DNA of 64,000 nt from Bacillota bacterium (GTDB lineage: Bacteria; Bacillota; Clostridia; Oscillospirales; Acutalibacteraceae): NCBI GenBank assembly GCA_023410445.1, contig JAEYPT010000005.1, positions 38,954-102,953 on the forward strand, in the 5' to 3' direction. This document shows positions 16,076 to 24,784 of the stretch, piece by piece. The position numbers were made by a program, and so were the translations under genes. Positions within the stretch are counted from its first letter, which is position 1. Each line of letters opens with the position of its first letter. The notes beneath the pieces were generated by a model. The model had not been told where the DNA came from, searched no databases, and was given only the letters and a program-made list of their open reading frames with translations.

Positions 16076-18169
16076 TTACATTACGCTGAACAGCAGTTCG
16101 CCGTAGGTCGGATACGGCAGGTATTTGGAACCAACCAACGCTTCGATCGCATCGGCGGTCTTGCGGGTTTCCGTCATAAGAGCAAACACCGTGTTGCGGA
16201 AATAGGCGGCTTCCGCATAAGTATCCGCGAAGGATTTGTCGGCATTTACCGCCGCATCCAGCTGGTCTGCCTGCTCGCTGAGCTTGGTTGCAAGCGGTGC
16301 GAGTTTCTTCAGCAGGGATTTTTCAAAGCCGCAGCAAAGCTCTTCGTCGACCTGTTTCTTCAGAACGGCAGTTTTGCTCAGATCCTTCATGTAGGAAGCG
16401 GTAGCCGGAAGAATATCCTTGTAGATCATATCGACCATGGTGAGCGCTTCAATGCTGATCTGCTTATAGTAATTTTCCAGCTGAATGTCGTAGCGGGAAC
16501 GAACTTCCGTCTCGGTCAAAACGCCGAACTTGCCAAACAGCTTGATGTTTTCGGGTTTAATATAGTACGGCAGAGCTTCTACGGTGGAGCGGAGGTTCAG
16601 CAGACCGCGTTTTTCGGCTTCCGTAACCCATTCCGGCGCATAGTTGTTGCCGTTGAAGATAATGCGCTTATGTTCCTTGATGGTGCTCTGGATCAGCTTT
16701 GCAAGCGTTGCCTTAAAGTCATCCGCTTTTTCCAGCTCATCCGCGAACTGGCACAGCACATCCGCAACGATCGTGTTCAGCATCATGTTCGGGCAGGCGA
16801 TGGAATCGGAAGAACCGACCATGCGGAACTCGAACTTGTTGCCGGTGAAGGCAAACGGAGAGGTACGGTTGCGGTCCGTGGTGTCTTTGGGGAACCGAGG
16901 CAGCACGTCGGAGCCGATTTCCATGAATACTTTATCCTTCTGCGCATAGGGCTTACCGCTCTCGATCGAATCAAGGACAGCGGTCAGCTCGTCGCCGAGG
17001 AACATGGAAACGATGGCCGGAGGCGCTTCGTTGGCACCCAGACGGTGATCGTTGCCCGCGCTCGCGACGGAGATACGGAGCAGATCCTGATGTTCGTCAA
17101 CCGCCTTGATGATGGCTGCGAGGAAGAGCAGGAACTGTGCGTTCTGACGCGGGGAATCGCCGGGCTCCAGCAGGTTTTCGCCGTCGCTGGTGGACATGCT
17201 CCAGTTGTTGTGCTTGCCGCTACCGTTGATGCCGTCGAAGGGCTTCTCATGCAGCAGGCAGGTCAGGCCGTGCTTTGTGGCGACCTTTTTCATCAGCTCC
17301 ATCGTGAGCTGGTTGTGGTCGGTTGCAACGTTGCTGGTCGTGAAGATCGGCGCCAGCTCGTGCTGGGAAGGGGCTACCTCGTTATGCTCGGTCTTGGCAA
17401 GGATGCCGAGCTTCCAGAGTTCTTCGTTCAGGTCGTTCATGAACGCTGCGACGCGGGGCTTGATCACGCCGAAATAGTGATCTTCCAGTTCCTGGCCCTT
17501 CGGGGGCTTCGCGCCGAACAGGGTGCGGCCGGTATAAACGAGATCCTTGCGCTTTTCATACAGAGCCTTGTCCACAAGGAAATATTCCTGCTCCGGGCCG
17601 ACCGTTGTGGTGACGTGCTTCGCGCCGGTGTTGCCGAACAGGCGGAGAATACGGACGGCCTGTTTGCTGATGGCGTCCATGGAACGAAGAAGCGGAGTTT
17701 TTTTATCCAGTGCTTCGCCGCCGTAGGAGCAGAATGCCGTCGGGATGCACAGGGAGTTTCCCTTGATGAAAGCGTCGCTGGTCGGGTCCCATGCAGTATA
17801 GCCGCGGGCTTCGAAGGTAGCGCGCAGGCCGCCGGACGGGAAGCTGGAGGCATCCGGTTCGCCCTTAATGAGCTCTTTGCCGGAGAACTCCATCAGAACT
17901 TTGCCGCAGCCTACGGGAGAGATGAAGCTGTCGTGCTTTTCCGCCGTGATTCCGGTCATCGGCTGGAACCAGTGTGTGAAATGGGTGGCGCCCTTTTCCA
18001 GAGCCCATTCCTTCATGGTGTTGGCTACGACGTCCGCAACCTTGGAGTCCAGGGGTTTACCCTGCTCACGTGTTTCCTTAAGAGCTTTGTACGTGTTCTT
18101 CGGAAGACGTTCCTTCATGACGGTGTCGTTAAATACGAGACTGCCAAATAATTCAGGGACCTTGCTCAT
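16076..18169 (-). CDS. glnN: Glutamine synthetase type III
   Basis: The 697-residue cytoplasmic enzyme makes glutamine from glutamate, ammonia and ATP. Length and sequence fit the hexameric/dodecameric GSIII class (about 700 residues): FGSLVFND start, TVGPEQEYFLVD (metal-binding Glu), HNEVAPSQHELAPIF, GINGSGKHNNWSMST (ATP/glutamate loop) and NRTSPFAFTGNKFEFR. The ATG follows AGGGAG. It is divergent from the glutamate synthase operon, so the GS/GOGAT cycle is encoded around one intergenic region. A 7-bp hairpin lies in its leader (18217-18240). Confidence 0.96.
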   Translation of the reverse strand: MSKVPELFGSLVFNDTVMKERLPKNTYKALKETREQGKPLDSKVADVVANTMKEWALEKGATHFTHWFQPMTGITAEKHDSFISPVGCGKVLMEFSGKELIKGEPDASSFPSGGLRATFEARGYTAWDPTSDAFIKGNSLCIPTAFCSYGGEALDKKTPLLRSMDAISKQAVRILRLFGNTGAKHVTTTVGPEQEYFLVDKALYEKRKDLVYTGRTLFGAKPPKGQELEDHYFGVIKPRVAAFMNDLNEELWKLGILAKTEHNEVAPSQHELAPIFTTSNVATDHNQLTMELMKKVATKHGLTCLLHEKPFDGINGSGKHNNWSMSTSDGENLLEPGDSPRQNAQFLLFLAAIIKAVDEHQDLLRISVASAGNDHRLGANEAPPAIVSMFLGDELTAVLDSIESGKPYAQKDKVFMEIGSDVLPRFPKDTTDRNRTSPFAFTGNKFEFRMVGSSDSIACPNMMLNTIVADVLCQFADELEKADDFKATLAKLIQSTIKEHKRIIFNGNNYAPEWVTEAEKRGLLNLRSTVEALPYYIKPENIKLFGKFGVLTETEVRSRYDIQLENYYKQISIEALTMVDMIYKDILPATASYMKDLSKTAVLKKQVDEELCCGFEKSLLKKLAPLATKLSEQADQLDAAVNADKSFADTYAEAAYFRNTVFALMTETRKTADAIEALVGSKYLPYPTYGELLFSVM

Positions 18170-18264
18170 CAGAAATTCACTCCCTATATAATTTTACAAA
18201 AAATAAAAAGACGTTCTAAGGGTATGACAAATAACCCTTACAACATCTTTGCTGTATTGTTTTC

Positions 18265-18293
18265 ATTATATTGCTCCGGCAGCCAAAAGTCAA
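18265..18293 (-). promoter_or_regulatory. Promoter of glnN
   Basis: On the minus strand TTGACT (18293-18288), 17 bp and TATAAT (18270-18265) predict an ~88-nt leader. In it, TAAGGGT and ACCCTTA (18240-18234 with 18223-18217) form a hairpin, followed by a T-rich tract upstream of the ribosome site. That could be an attenuator, but I see no hexaloop of the ANTAR type. Confidence 0.7.
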
Positions 18294-18411
18294 TTGCACA
18301 GGGGCAAAATAGCCGAATTTGAAGGAATGCTGCAAAACGGAACGCTTGTCATAATATTATTATGGAATACAACCAAAATGCAGGGAGATAAGGGAAATTA
18401 TGCAAACCCAC

Positions 18412-18440
18412 TTGACTTTAATAGATAAACAATATATCAT
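18412..18440 (+). promoter_or_regulatory. Promoter of the glutamate synthase operon
   Basis: TTGACT (18412-18417), a 17-bp spacer and TATCAT (18435-18440) give a predicted start near 18447 and a leader of about 150 nt before the first gene. Confidence 0.6.
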
Positions 18441-18490
18441 TAAAAAACAAATTAAAATAAGTTTTAATCCAAAGAACGTTAAATAATTAA

Positions 18491-18592
18491 TGCATCCCAA
18501 TGGCAGGATTTCCCTGACCCCGTTCAAAAAGGCGGAACGGGCCGGCTGGAGAGCCGCCTGCGGGGGCAGATGCGATTTTTCTGCAGGGAGGC
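18491..18592 (+). promoter_or_regulatory. Structured leader of the glutamate synthase operon
   Basis: The GC-rich leader contains a possible closing helix TGCATC (18491-18496) with GATGCG (18569-18574) followed by ATTTTT. Inside are CCCGTTC/GAACGGG (18519-18525, 18535-18541) and a CGGCT-GGAG-AGCCG tetraloop hairpin (18543-18556). CCTGC (18557-18561) can also pair with GCAGG at the ribosome site (18583-18587). This looks like a cis-regulatory RNA, but I do not recognise a class. Confidence 0.45.
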
Positions 18593-18602
18593 TTACTTGA
18601 AT

Positions 18603-19697
18603 ATGCAGACAGAGGGAAATGTGAGAATCCCCTCCGGATGTGCCATATCCGGAATTATTTCGCGCAGCGGGGAGCGCTTCAGCGGGGAAGGAATCATCCG
18701 TTCCATCGAGCCGATGCACGACCGCTCCAACGGCCTGGGCGGCGGCTTTGCCGCTTACGGCATCTATCCGCACAACCGTGATCTTTACGCGATTCACGTC
18801 TTTTATGACAGCGTGCGCGCGAAGGAGGAGTGCGAGCAGGCGATCGGAGCCGCCTTCGATCTTTCGGTATCGGAAAAAATACCGACGCGCCGCATCCCGG
18901 AAATCACCGACGAACCGGCCATCTGGCGCTATTTTGGGCTTCCGTATGCCAAGGCTCTGGAGGATACCGGCCTGGATGAGCGGGAATTTGTTGCGCGCTT
19001 TGTCATGAAGGTGAACACCCAGATCCGTGGGGCCTATGTGTTCAGCAGCGGCAAGAACATGGGCGTTTTCAAGGCGGTTGGCTTCCCCGAGGACGTCGGG
19101 CGTTTCTACCGACTGGAAGAGTACGAAGGATACTGCTGGACGGCGCACGGGCGTTACCCGACGAACACGCCGGGCTGGTGGGGCGGCGCGCATCCGTTTG
19201 CGCTCCTGGATTATTCCATTGTACATAACGGCGAGATTTCCTCCTACGACGCAAACCGGCGCTTTATTGAAATGTTCGGCTACGACTGCACCCTCCTGAC
19301 CGATACGGAGGTTATTACCTATATCATTGATTACCTCCATCGCCGTCAGGGCCTGAGTTTAAAGGAAACGGCGGACGTAATCGCGGCGCCCTTCTGGAAC
19401 GAGATTTCGCGCATGGATGAAAAAGAAAAAGCGCGTTACACGTATCTGCGCAACGTATATGCCAGCCTGCTGATCACGGGGCCGTTCTCCATTCTCCTCG
19501 GTTACACGGGCGGGCTGATGGCTTTGAACGACCGCCTGAAGCTGCGCTCCATGGTGGTGGCCGAAAAGGGAGACCGCACTTATGTGGCCAGCGAAGAGTG
19601 CGCAATCCGCACTATCGAGCCCGAACTTGACCGTATCTGGTCGCCGCGCGGCGGCGAACCGGTGATTATTCCGCTTTACGAGGGGGTGCAGGCGTAA
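18603..19697 (+). CDS. Glutamate synthase, glutaminase (class II amidotransferase) subunit
   Basis: The 364-residue protein matches the stand-alone class II glutamine amidotransferase of archaeal-type split GOGAT. The nucleophile is expected at the Cys of PSGCAISGII, about residue 13, preceded by a short N-terminal peptide that would have to be removed or accommodated. Other motifs are HDRSNGLGGGFAAYGIYP, AHGRYPTNTP, and VHNGEISSYDANRR with LLTDTEV. It releases ammonia from glutamine for the FMN subunit. The start is ATG 18603, or TTG 18597, both behind AGGGAGG. Its stop overlaps the next start (TAATG). Confidence 0.88.
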   Translation: MQTEGNVRIPSGCAISGIISRSGERFSGEGIIRSIEPMHDRSNGLGGGFAAYGIYPHNRDLYAIHVFYDSVRAKEECEQAIGAAFDLSVSEKIPTRRIPEITDEPAIWRYFGLPYAKALEDTGLDEREFVARFVMKVNTQIRGAYVFSSGKNMGVFKAVGFPEDVGRFYRLEEYEGYCWTAHGRYPTNTPGWWGGAHPFALLDYSIVHNGEISSYDANRRFIEMFGYDCTLLTDTEVITYIIDYLHRRQGLSLKETADVIAAPFWNEISRMDEKEKARYTYLRNVYASLLITGPFSILLGYTGGLMALNDRLKLRSMVVAEKGDRTYVASEECAIRTIEPELDRIWSPRGGEPVIIPLYEGVQA

Positions 19698-21205
19698 TGG
19701 CAGTCGAATATATCATTCCCGAATTCGAAGTGCTGCGTGATCCGCAGCGCTGCATCGCGTGCCGCGTCTGTGAGCGCCAGTGCTCGAATGAGGTGCATTC
19801 CTACGACCCGGAGAACAACCGGATGAAGAGCGACGAGTCGAAATGCGTGGATTGCCACCGCTGCGTGGCCCTCTGCCCGACCCACGCGCTGAAGATCGTA
19901 AAGAATCAGGACACGTTCCGCCAGAACGCGAACTGGAGCAACGACACCATCGGCGAAATTTACCGGCAGGCGGAAACGGGCGGCATGCTGCTTTCTTCGA
20001 TGGGCAATCCGCGTTCGTTCCCGGTTTACTGGGATAAGATGGTTATTAACGCGTCTCAGGTGACGAATCCGTCCATCGACCCGCTGCGTGAACCGATGGA
20101 AACGAAGACCTTTCTCGGCAAGCGCCCCGAAAAGATGGAGCGCAACGCCGACGGCAGTCTGAACACGACGAATCTTCCGCCTCAGCTCAAGCTGGAGGTG
20201 CCGATTCTGTTCTCCGCCATGAGCTACGGTTCCATCAGCTACAACGCGCATGAAAGCCTCGCGCGCGCCGCGCAGGAGCTTGGTACCTATTACAACACCG
20301 GCGAGGGCGGACTGCACGAAGACTTTTATCAGTACGGCCCGAATACCATTGTACAGGTCGCATCCGGACGTTTCGGGGTCCATAAGGGCTATCTGGACGC
20401 CGGAGCCGCCATCGAAATCAAGATCGGGCAGGGCGCGAAGCCGGGCATCGGCGGACATCTGCCGGGTTCGAAGAGTGTGGGCGACGTTTCGCGCACGCGC
20501 ATGATCCCGGAGGGAAGCGACGCGATTTCGCCCGCACCCCACCACGACATCTATTCGATTGAGGACCTGCGCCAGCTGGTGTATTCTTTGAAGGAAGCAA
20601 CCAACTATCAGAAGCCGGTCATCGTAAAGATCGCCGCCGTGCACAACGTGGCGGCCATCGCGAGCGGGATTGCCCGCAGCGGTGCGGATATCATCGCAAT
20701 CGACGGCTTCCGCGGCGGCACCGGCGCGGCACCGACCCGCATCCGCGACAACGTCGGAATTCCGATCGAGCTTGCGCTCGCCGCCGTCGACGAACGGCTC
20801 CGGCAGGAGAAAATCCGGAACAACGTGTCCCTGATCGTGGGCGGAAGCATCCGCAATTCCGCGGATATCATCAAAGCGATTGCGCTCGGCGCGGACGCCG
20901 TGTACATCGCAACCGCGGCGCTGATGGCGCTCGGCTGCCACCTGTGCCGCACCTGCCAGACGGGCAAGTGCAACTGGGGCATCGCGACTCAGCGGCCAGA
21001 CCTCGTCAAGCGCCTGAATCCGGATATCGGCTACAAACGCCTGGTGAACCTCGTCTCCGCCTGGCAGCACGAGATCATGGAAATGATGGGCGGCATGGGC
21101 ATCAACTCCATTGAGGCGCTCCGCGGCAACCGCCTGATGCTGCGCGGCGTGGGCCTCAACGAGAAAGAGCTTGAGATTCTCGGAATCAAGCATGCGGGGG
21201 AATAA
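19697..21205 (+). CDS. Glutamate synthase, FMN-binding synthase subunit with two 4Fe-4S clusters
   Basis: The 502-residue protein has an N-terminal ferredoxin part with two cluster motifs (CIACRVCERQC and CVDCHRCVALCP, residues ~19-60). The GOGAT central domain follows: PILFSAMSYGSIS, GEGGLHEDF, IEIKIGQGAKPGIGGHLPG, DGFRGGTGAAPTR and GADAVYIATAALMALGC, then CHLCRTCQTGKC for the 3Fe-4S type cluster. It converts 2-oxoglutarate and ammonia to glutamate. Separate genes for the glutaminase, ferredoxin and GXGXG parts mark the archaeal/clostridial split form. Confidence 0.93.
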   Translation: MAVEYIIPEFEVLRDPQRCIACRVCERQCSNEVHSYDPENNRMKSDESKCVDCHRCVALCPTHALKIVKNQDTFRQNANWSNDTIGEIYRQAETGGMLLSSMGNPRSFPVYWDKMVINASQVTNPSIDPLREPMETKTFLGKRPEKMERNADGSLNTTNLPPQLKLEVPILFSAMSYGSISYNAHESLARAAQELGTYYNTGEGGLHEDFYQYGPNTIVQVASGRFGVHKGYLDAGAAIEIKIGQGAKPGIGGHLPGSKSVGDVSRTRMIPEGSDAISPAPHHDIYSIEDLRQLVYSLKEATNYQKPVIVKIAAVHNVAAIASGIARSGADIIAIDGFRGGTGAAPTRIRDNVGIPIELALAAVDERLRQEKIRNNVSLIVGGSIRNSADIIKAIALGADAVYIATAALMALGCHLCRTCQTGKCNWGIATQRPDLVKRLNPDIGYKRLVNLVSAWQHEIMEMMGGMGINSIEALRGNRLMLRGVGLNEKELEILGIKHAGE

Positions 21206-21208
21206 GCG

Positions 21209-21640
21209 ATGAAACGTGTTTATGTGAATGAAAAATGGTGCCTTGGGTGCCATCTGTGCGAATACAACTGCGCCTTTGCCAATTCCGGCGAAACCGATAT
21301 GGTCAAGGCGCTCAAGGATGTAAAGATTCACCCCCGCATCCAGATTGAGGGCGAGAATAAAATCAGCTTTGCGGTTTCGTGCCGCCACTGCACCGATCCC
21401 ATCTGCGTGAAAAGCTGCATCACCGGCGCGCTGACTCGCACGGATGGCATCATCCATGTGAATAAGGACAAATGCGTCGGCTGTTACACCTGCATTCTGG
21501 TTTGCCCCTACGGCGCGGTTATGCCGTCGCCGGACGGCCACGCGATTCAGAAATGCGAGCTCTGCACCGACAATTCGTTCGGTGAGCCTGCCTGCGTCAA
21601 GGGCTGCCCCAACCGGGCAATCGTGTTTGAGGAGAGGTGA
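21209..21640 (+). CDS. Polyferredoxin-type 4Fe-4S electron-transfer subunit
   Basis: The 143-residue protein has four cysteine motifs: CLGCHLCEYNC, CRHCTDPICVKSC, CVGCYTCILVCP and CELCTDNSFGEPACVKGCP. This is the HycB/DmsB-like four-cluster arrangement. It starts 3 bp after the synthase subunit and probably relays electrons between the flavin reductase encoded next and the FMN subunit. No signal sequence, so it is cytoplasmic. Confidence 0.9.
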   Translation: MKRVYVNEKWCLGCHLCEYNCAFANSGETDMVKALKDVKIHPRIQIEGENKISFAVSCRHCTDPICVKSCITGALTRTDGIIHVNKDKCVGCYTCILVCPYGAVMPSPDGHAIQKCELCTDNSFGEPACVKGCPNRAIVFEER

Positions 21641-21646
21641 GCGAAA

Positions 21647-22876
21647 ATGAATTATGTCATTCTCGGAAATTCCGCGGCGGCGGTCGGCTGCATTGAGGGA
21701 ATCCGTTCCGTCGATCAAACCGGTTCGATTACGGTCATCTCCGACGAACCGTACCCGGTTTATTCCCGCCCGCTGATCTCCTACCTGCTGGAAGGGCGGA
21801 CGACGCTGGAGAAAATGAGATACCGCCCCGACGATTTCTATGAAAAGAACAATGTGAAAACCATCCTCGGTGTAAAGGCCGAAAAAGTGGATTCGAGCGC
21901 GAAAACAGTTCTCTTGGAAAACGGGGAGTCCGTTGCGTACGACCGGCTGCTGATTGCGACCGGTTCGCGCCCGTTCGTTCCGCCGATGGAGGGCCTTGAC
22001 CGTGTGGAGAAAAAGTTCTCCTTTATGAAGCTGGACGATGCGAAGGCGCTGGAATCGGAGCTCACGAAGGAAAGCCGTGTACTCATCGTCGGCGCTGGCC
22101 TGATCGGCCTCAAATGCGCCGAGGGCATCCGCGACCGCGTGCAATCGATCACCGTGATCGATCTGGCCGATCGCATTTTGCCGAGCATCCTCGACGAAGA
22201 GGGCTCCGCAATGATGAAGGAATTCCTGGAGGGCCAGGGCCTTACCTTCCATCTAAACGACAGCGTCGCGCAGTTCGGCCCGGACGGCGCGGAGCTGAAA
22301 AGCGGAAAATGGGTTAGCTTTGATCTTCTTGTTGTCGCAGTCGGCGTTCGGCCGAACACGCAGCTTGCCGCCGAGGCGGGTTGTCAGGTTGGCCGCGGCG
22401 TCACCATCGACGACCACAGCCGCACCAGCATGCCGGATATCTACGCGGCGGGCGACTGCTGCGAGTGCCTCGACATTGCCGACGGGCAGACCCGTATCCT
22501 CGCCATCCTTCCCAACGCCTATTTGCAGGGGGAAACGGCCGGCGTCAATATGGCCGGCGGCGAAAAAGTATTCGACAAGGCCATCCCGATGAACGCAATC
22601 GGATTTTTCGGCCAGCATATCATCACCGCCGGAAGTTATGACGGCGAGGAGTGGACGGAAAAATCCAATGATACCTATAAAAAGCTGATCACGAAGGACA
22701 ATCGGCTCCGGGGCTTTATCCTGATCGGGAACGTCGCGCGGGCCGGTATCTACACGGCGATGATCCGCGAAGCCACACCGATCGATTCCGTCGATTTCGA
22801 GCTGATGAAGCAGAAGCCGCAGCTCATGGCGTTCGCGTTCGATCAGCGCGCGGCGAAGCTCGGAGGTGCAAAATGA
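21647..22876 (+). CDS. FAD/NAD(P)-dependent oxidoreductase of the split glutamate synthase
   Basis: The 409-residue pyridine nucleotide-disulfide oxidoreductase-like protein has an FAD start (VILGNSAAAVGCIEGI), LLIATGSRPFVPP, an NAD(P) fold VLIVGAGLIGLKCAEGI and DIYAAGDCCE near the FAD ribityl site. There is no redox disulfide, which puts it in the NADH:rubredoxin/nitrite-reductase-like group. It is the likely entry point of NAD(P)H electrons. The stop overlaps the next start (ATGA). Confidence 0.9.
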   Translation: MNYVILGNSAAAVGCIEGIRSVDQTGSITVISDEPYPVYSRPLISYLLEGRTTLEKMRYRPDDFYEKNNVKTILGVKAEKVDSSAKTVLLENGESVAYDRLLIATGSRPFVPPMEGLDRVEKKFSFMKLDDAKALESELTKESRVLIVGAGLIGLKCAEGIRDRVQSITVIDLADRILPSILDEEGSAMMKEFLEGQGLTFHLNDSVAQFGPDGAELKSGKWVSFDLLVVAVGVRPNTQLAAEAGCQVGRGVTIDDHSRTSMPDIYAAGDCCECLDIADGQTRILAILPNAYLQGETAGVNMAGGEKVFDKAIPMNAIGFFGQHIITAGSYDGEEWTEKSNDTYKKLITKDNRLRGFILIGNVARAGIYTAMIREATPIDSVDFELMKQKPQLMAFAFDQRAAKLGGAK

Positions 22877-23598
22877 TTCGGATTGATGCACAGGGAAAAC
22901 AGTTCCGTGAGCTCAACGAGGAGATCCGCGATTCCAAGGAAGCGGAAATCACGTTGGAAAACTGCATGGGACAGCGGTATATCGGCGCGGGCATGGGCCA
23001 GAAGACGCTGCAGATCAACGGCGTGCCAGGCAACGATCTCGGCTGCTACTTGAACGGTGGGACCATCCGGGTTTCCGGCAATGCGCAGGACCAGACCGGC
23101 GACACCATGAACGGCGGGGCCATCATCGTGGAGGGCTCAAGCGGCGACGCCACCGGGTACTCCATGCGCGGCGGAAAAATCTTCGTTCGTGGCAACGCGG
23201 GCTACCGCGTGGGCATTCACATGAAGGCGTATAAAACCCAGCAGCCGCTGATCGTCGTGGGCGGGGAAGCGGGCAGCTTTCTCGGCGAATATCAGGCAGG
23301 CGGCACGATCATCGTGCTGGGACTGAATTCGCGGAAGAAAACGCCGGTCGGCAATCTGTGCTGCACCGGAATGCACGGCGGTCGGATGTATCTGCGCTGC
23401 GACGAGCTTCCGGAGGACCTGCCCGGGCAGGTGAATGCCGCCCCGGCGACGCCAGAGGATATGGCGGCCATCGACGGACATCTTGACGAATTTTGCCGGA
23501 CGTTTTCGCTTGATAAGGCGGAAATTCTGAAAAAATCGTTCTATGTGATTACGCCGAACACGAAAAACCCGTACCGTTCGCTTTATACGTTCCACTGA
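22873..23598 (+). CDS. Glutamate synthase GXGXG-domain subunit
   Basis: The 241-residue protein is a right-handed beta-helix with repeated GGxIxVxG units (LNGGTIRVSGN, NGGAIIVEGS, RGGKIFVRGN, AGGTIIVLG). This matches the C-terminal domain of the large GltB subunit, which structurally couples the two active sites through the ammonia tunnel. It closes the five-gene operon. It also resembles FwdC/FmdC-like proteins, but the context settles the role. Confidence 0.9.
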   Translation: MIRIDAQGKQFRELNEEIRDSKEAEITLENCMGQRYIGAGMGQKTLQINGVPGNDLGCYLNGGTIRVSGNAQDQTGDTMNGGAIIVEGSSGDATGYSMRGGKIFVRGNAGYRVGIHMKAYKTQQPLIVVGGEAGSFLGEYQAGGTIIVLGLNSRKKTPVGNLCCTGMHGGRMYLRCDELPEDLPGQVNAAPATPEDMAAIDGHLDEFCRTFSLDKAEILKKSFYVITPNTKNPYRSLYTFH

Positions 23599-23723
23599 GC
23601 CGCTTTAATCAATCAAAAATGCCGGTCGTCCCGAACTGAATTGACGCCCCAAAGCGGATCAGTATGTCTGCTGAATCACTTTGAGGTCTCGTTCAGAAAA
23701 GGGCGGCCGGTTGTCTTTTTCAT

Positions 23724-23960
23724 TTATTCTGTCTTTTCGGACAACATAAAAAGGCTTAAGGCAAGAAGGACGCCGGGGAAAGCAAATAGCTGCGGAGCGG
23801 AAATAAGGAATACCCACATGGTTAAAAACGGATTGGAATACCCTGTCAACTGTAAGATCGTAGCTGCGGTGTAGAGAAGAATAAAAATAGCAACGGCCGC
23901 AAGGCAGAAATGCCAAGGGTGATTGGAAGCGTTTTGCCGGAATGATCCGGCTGCATGCAT
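23724..23960 (-). CDS. Possible small membrane protein
   Basis: The 78-residue ORF has two convincing membrane segments (FCLAAVAIFILLYTAATIL and LISAPQLFAFPGVLLALSLF). Its ATG has no clear ribosome site. A TTGACT box near 24019 on the minus strand could belong to a promoter. I see no family. Apart from this ORF, 23599-24180 holds nothing that I recognise. Confidence 0.35.
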   Translation of the reverse strand: MHAAGSFRQNASNHPWHFCLAAVAIFILLYTAATILQLTGYSNPFLTMWVFLISAPQLFAFPGVLLALSLFMLSEKTE

Positions 23961-24193
23961 TGAATTTACAGTTTATAATATTCTTATAAAGATTATTAGC
24001 ACTTCGGGTAGTTAAAGTCAATCCGGCTAAAATTTTTTGTTCGAAATTCACACCCCGGTATCCGGTTCTCCGTTCGGCAAAACTTTCGTCTTGCACGAAG
24101 ATTAAAATTGTATTATACTAATATTAACTTAGCGCATAGCATAGGATAGAAAGGCAGACCGTTTGGCCTATTTTTTGTCGGGAAGTGATGAGG

Positions 24194-24709
24194 ATGCTTA
24201 AAAACCTTTCGTTTCTGAATATGCTGGTATGGAATATGGTTTTGATCGGGCTTTGGCATCTTGTGGTTTTTCTGGCATGCACGAAGTCCCCGAACTCCAA
24301 ATTCGATCCCGCAAAATCGCGCTACTCGGCCAAACCGTGGGAGCACGGCGGCCGGTGGTACCGGGATAATCTAAAAATACAGCTGTGGAAGGACCGCCTG
24401 CCGCAGCATATCGGGAAAGACGGCTTTTCCAAGCAGCATCTGACGGATCTTTCGGTCGATTACCTGGATCAGTTCATTCTGGAAACCTGCCGTGGGGAAT
24501 GGATGCACTTGAAAAACTGCATTTGCGCCATTCTGGTTCTGTTGATTAACCCACTTTTGGTGGGGCTGATTGCCTCGTTCTTTATTCTGCTGGGCAATCT
24601 TCCGTTCGCAATCGTGCAGCGTTACAACCGCTTCCGCCTGCAGGTGCTCCGGAAACGGCGCCTGCGTGAAATGCGTCCGACCGGCGTGGAGCAGACTGTT
24701 ACGGCATGA
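24194..24709 (+). CDS. CrtO-like glycosyl-4,4'-diaponeurosporenoate acyltransferase family protein
   Basis: The 171-residue membrane protein has a first helix at FLNMLVWNMVLIGLWHLVV, a soluble middle with LWKDRLPQHIG and ETCRGEWMH, and a C-terminal GNLPFAIVQRYNRFRLQVL. These are the patterns I associate with the CrtO acyltransferase family of Firmicutes. No carotenoid genes are near, so the true acceptor is unclear. GGAAG lies 8 nt before ATG 24194; ATG 24188 and GTG 24185 are alternatives. Confidence 0.7.
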   Translation: MLKNLSFLNMLVWNMVLIGLWHLVVFLACTKSPNSKFDPAKSRYSAKPWEHGGRWYRDNLKIQLWKDRLPQHIGKDGFSKQHLTDLSVDYLDQFILETCRGEWMHLKNCICAILVLLINPLLVGLIASFFILLGNLPFAIVQRYNRFRLQVLRKRRLREMRPTGVEQTVTA

Positions 24710-24727
24710 ATACGGATCGATAAAAAC

Positions 24728-24760
24728 ACAGCCCTGCCGGGGAACCGGCGGGGCTGTTTC
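24728..24760 (+). terminator. Terminator after the CrtO-like gene
   Basis: A 13-bp stem with one mismatch (24728-24740 with 24745-24757), a GGAA loop and TTTC. Confidence 0.75.
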
Positions 24761-24784
24761 GTTGAAAAACGGCGGTGAGATATC

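Noticed and set aside
16670..18151. 493-codon open frame opposite glnN
   Set aside because: Shadow of a GC-rich conserved gene; no motif and no ribosome site. The same holds for 1611-2651, 4205-5554, 8749-10056 and 34703-35977.
18217..18240. Hairpin in the glnN leader as an ANTAR target
   Set aside because: The loop is about 10 nt, not a hexaloop with A1 and G4, and there is no second hairpin or linked terminator.
19676..22252. 858-codon open frame on the minus strand
   Set aside because: It is a shadow of the glutamate synthase genes, with His/Arg-rich low-quality composition and no ribosome site; the plus-strand genes have clear domains and overlapping starts and stops.
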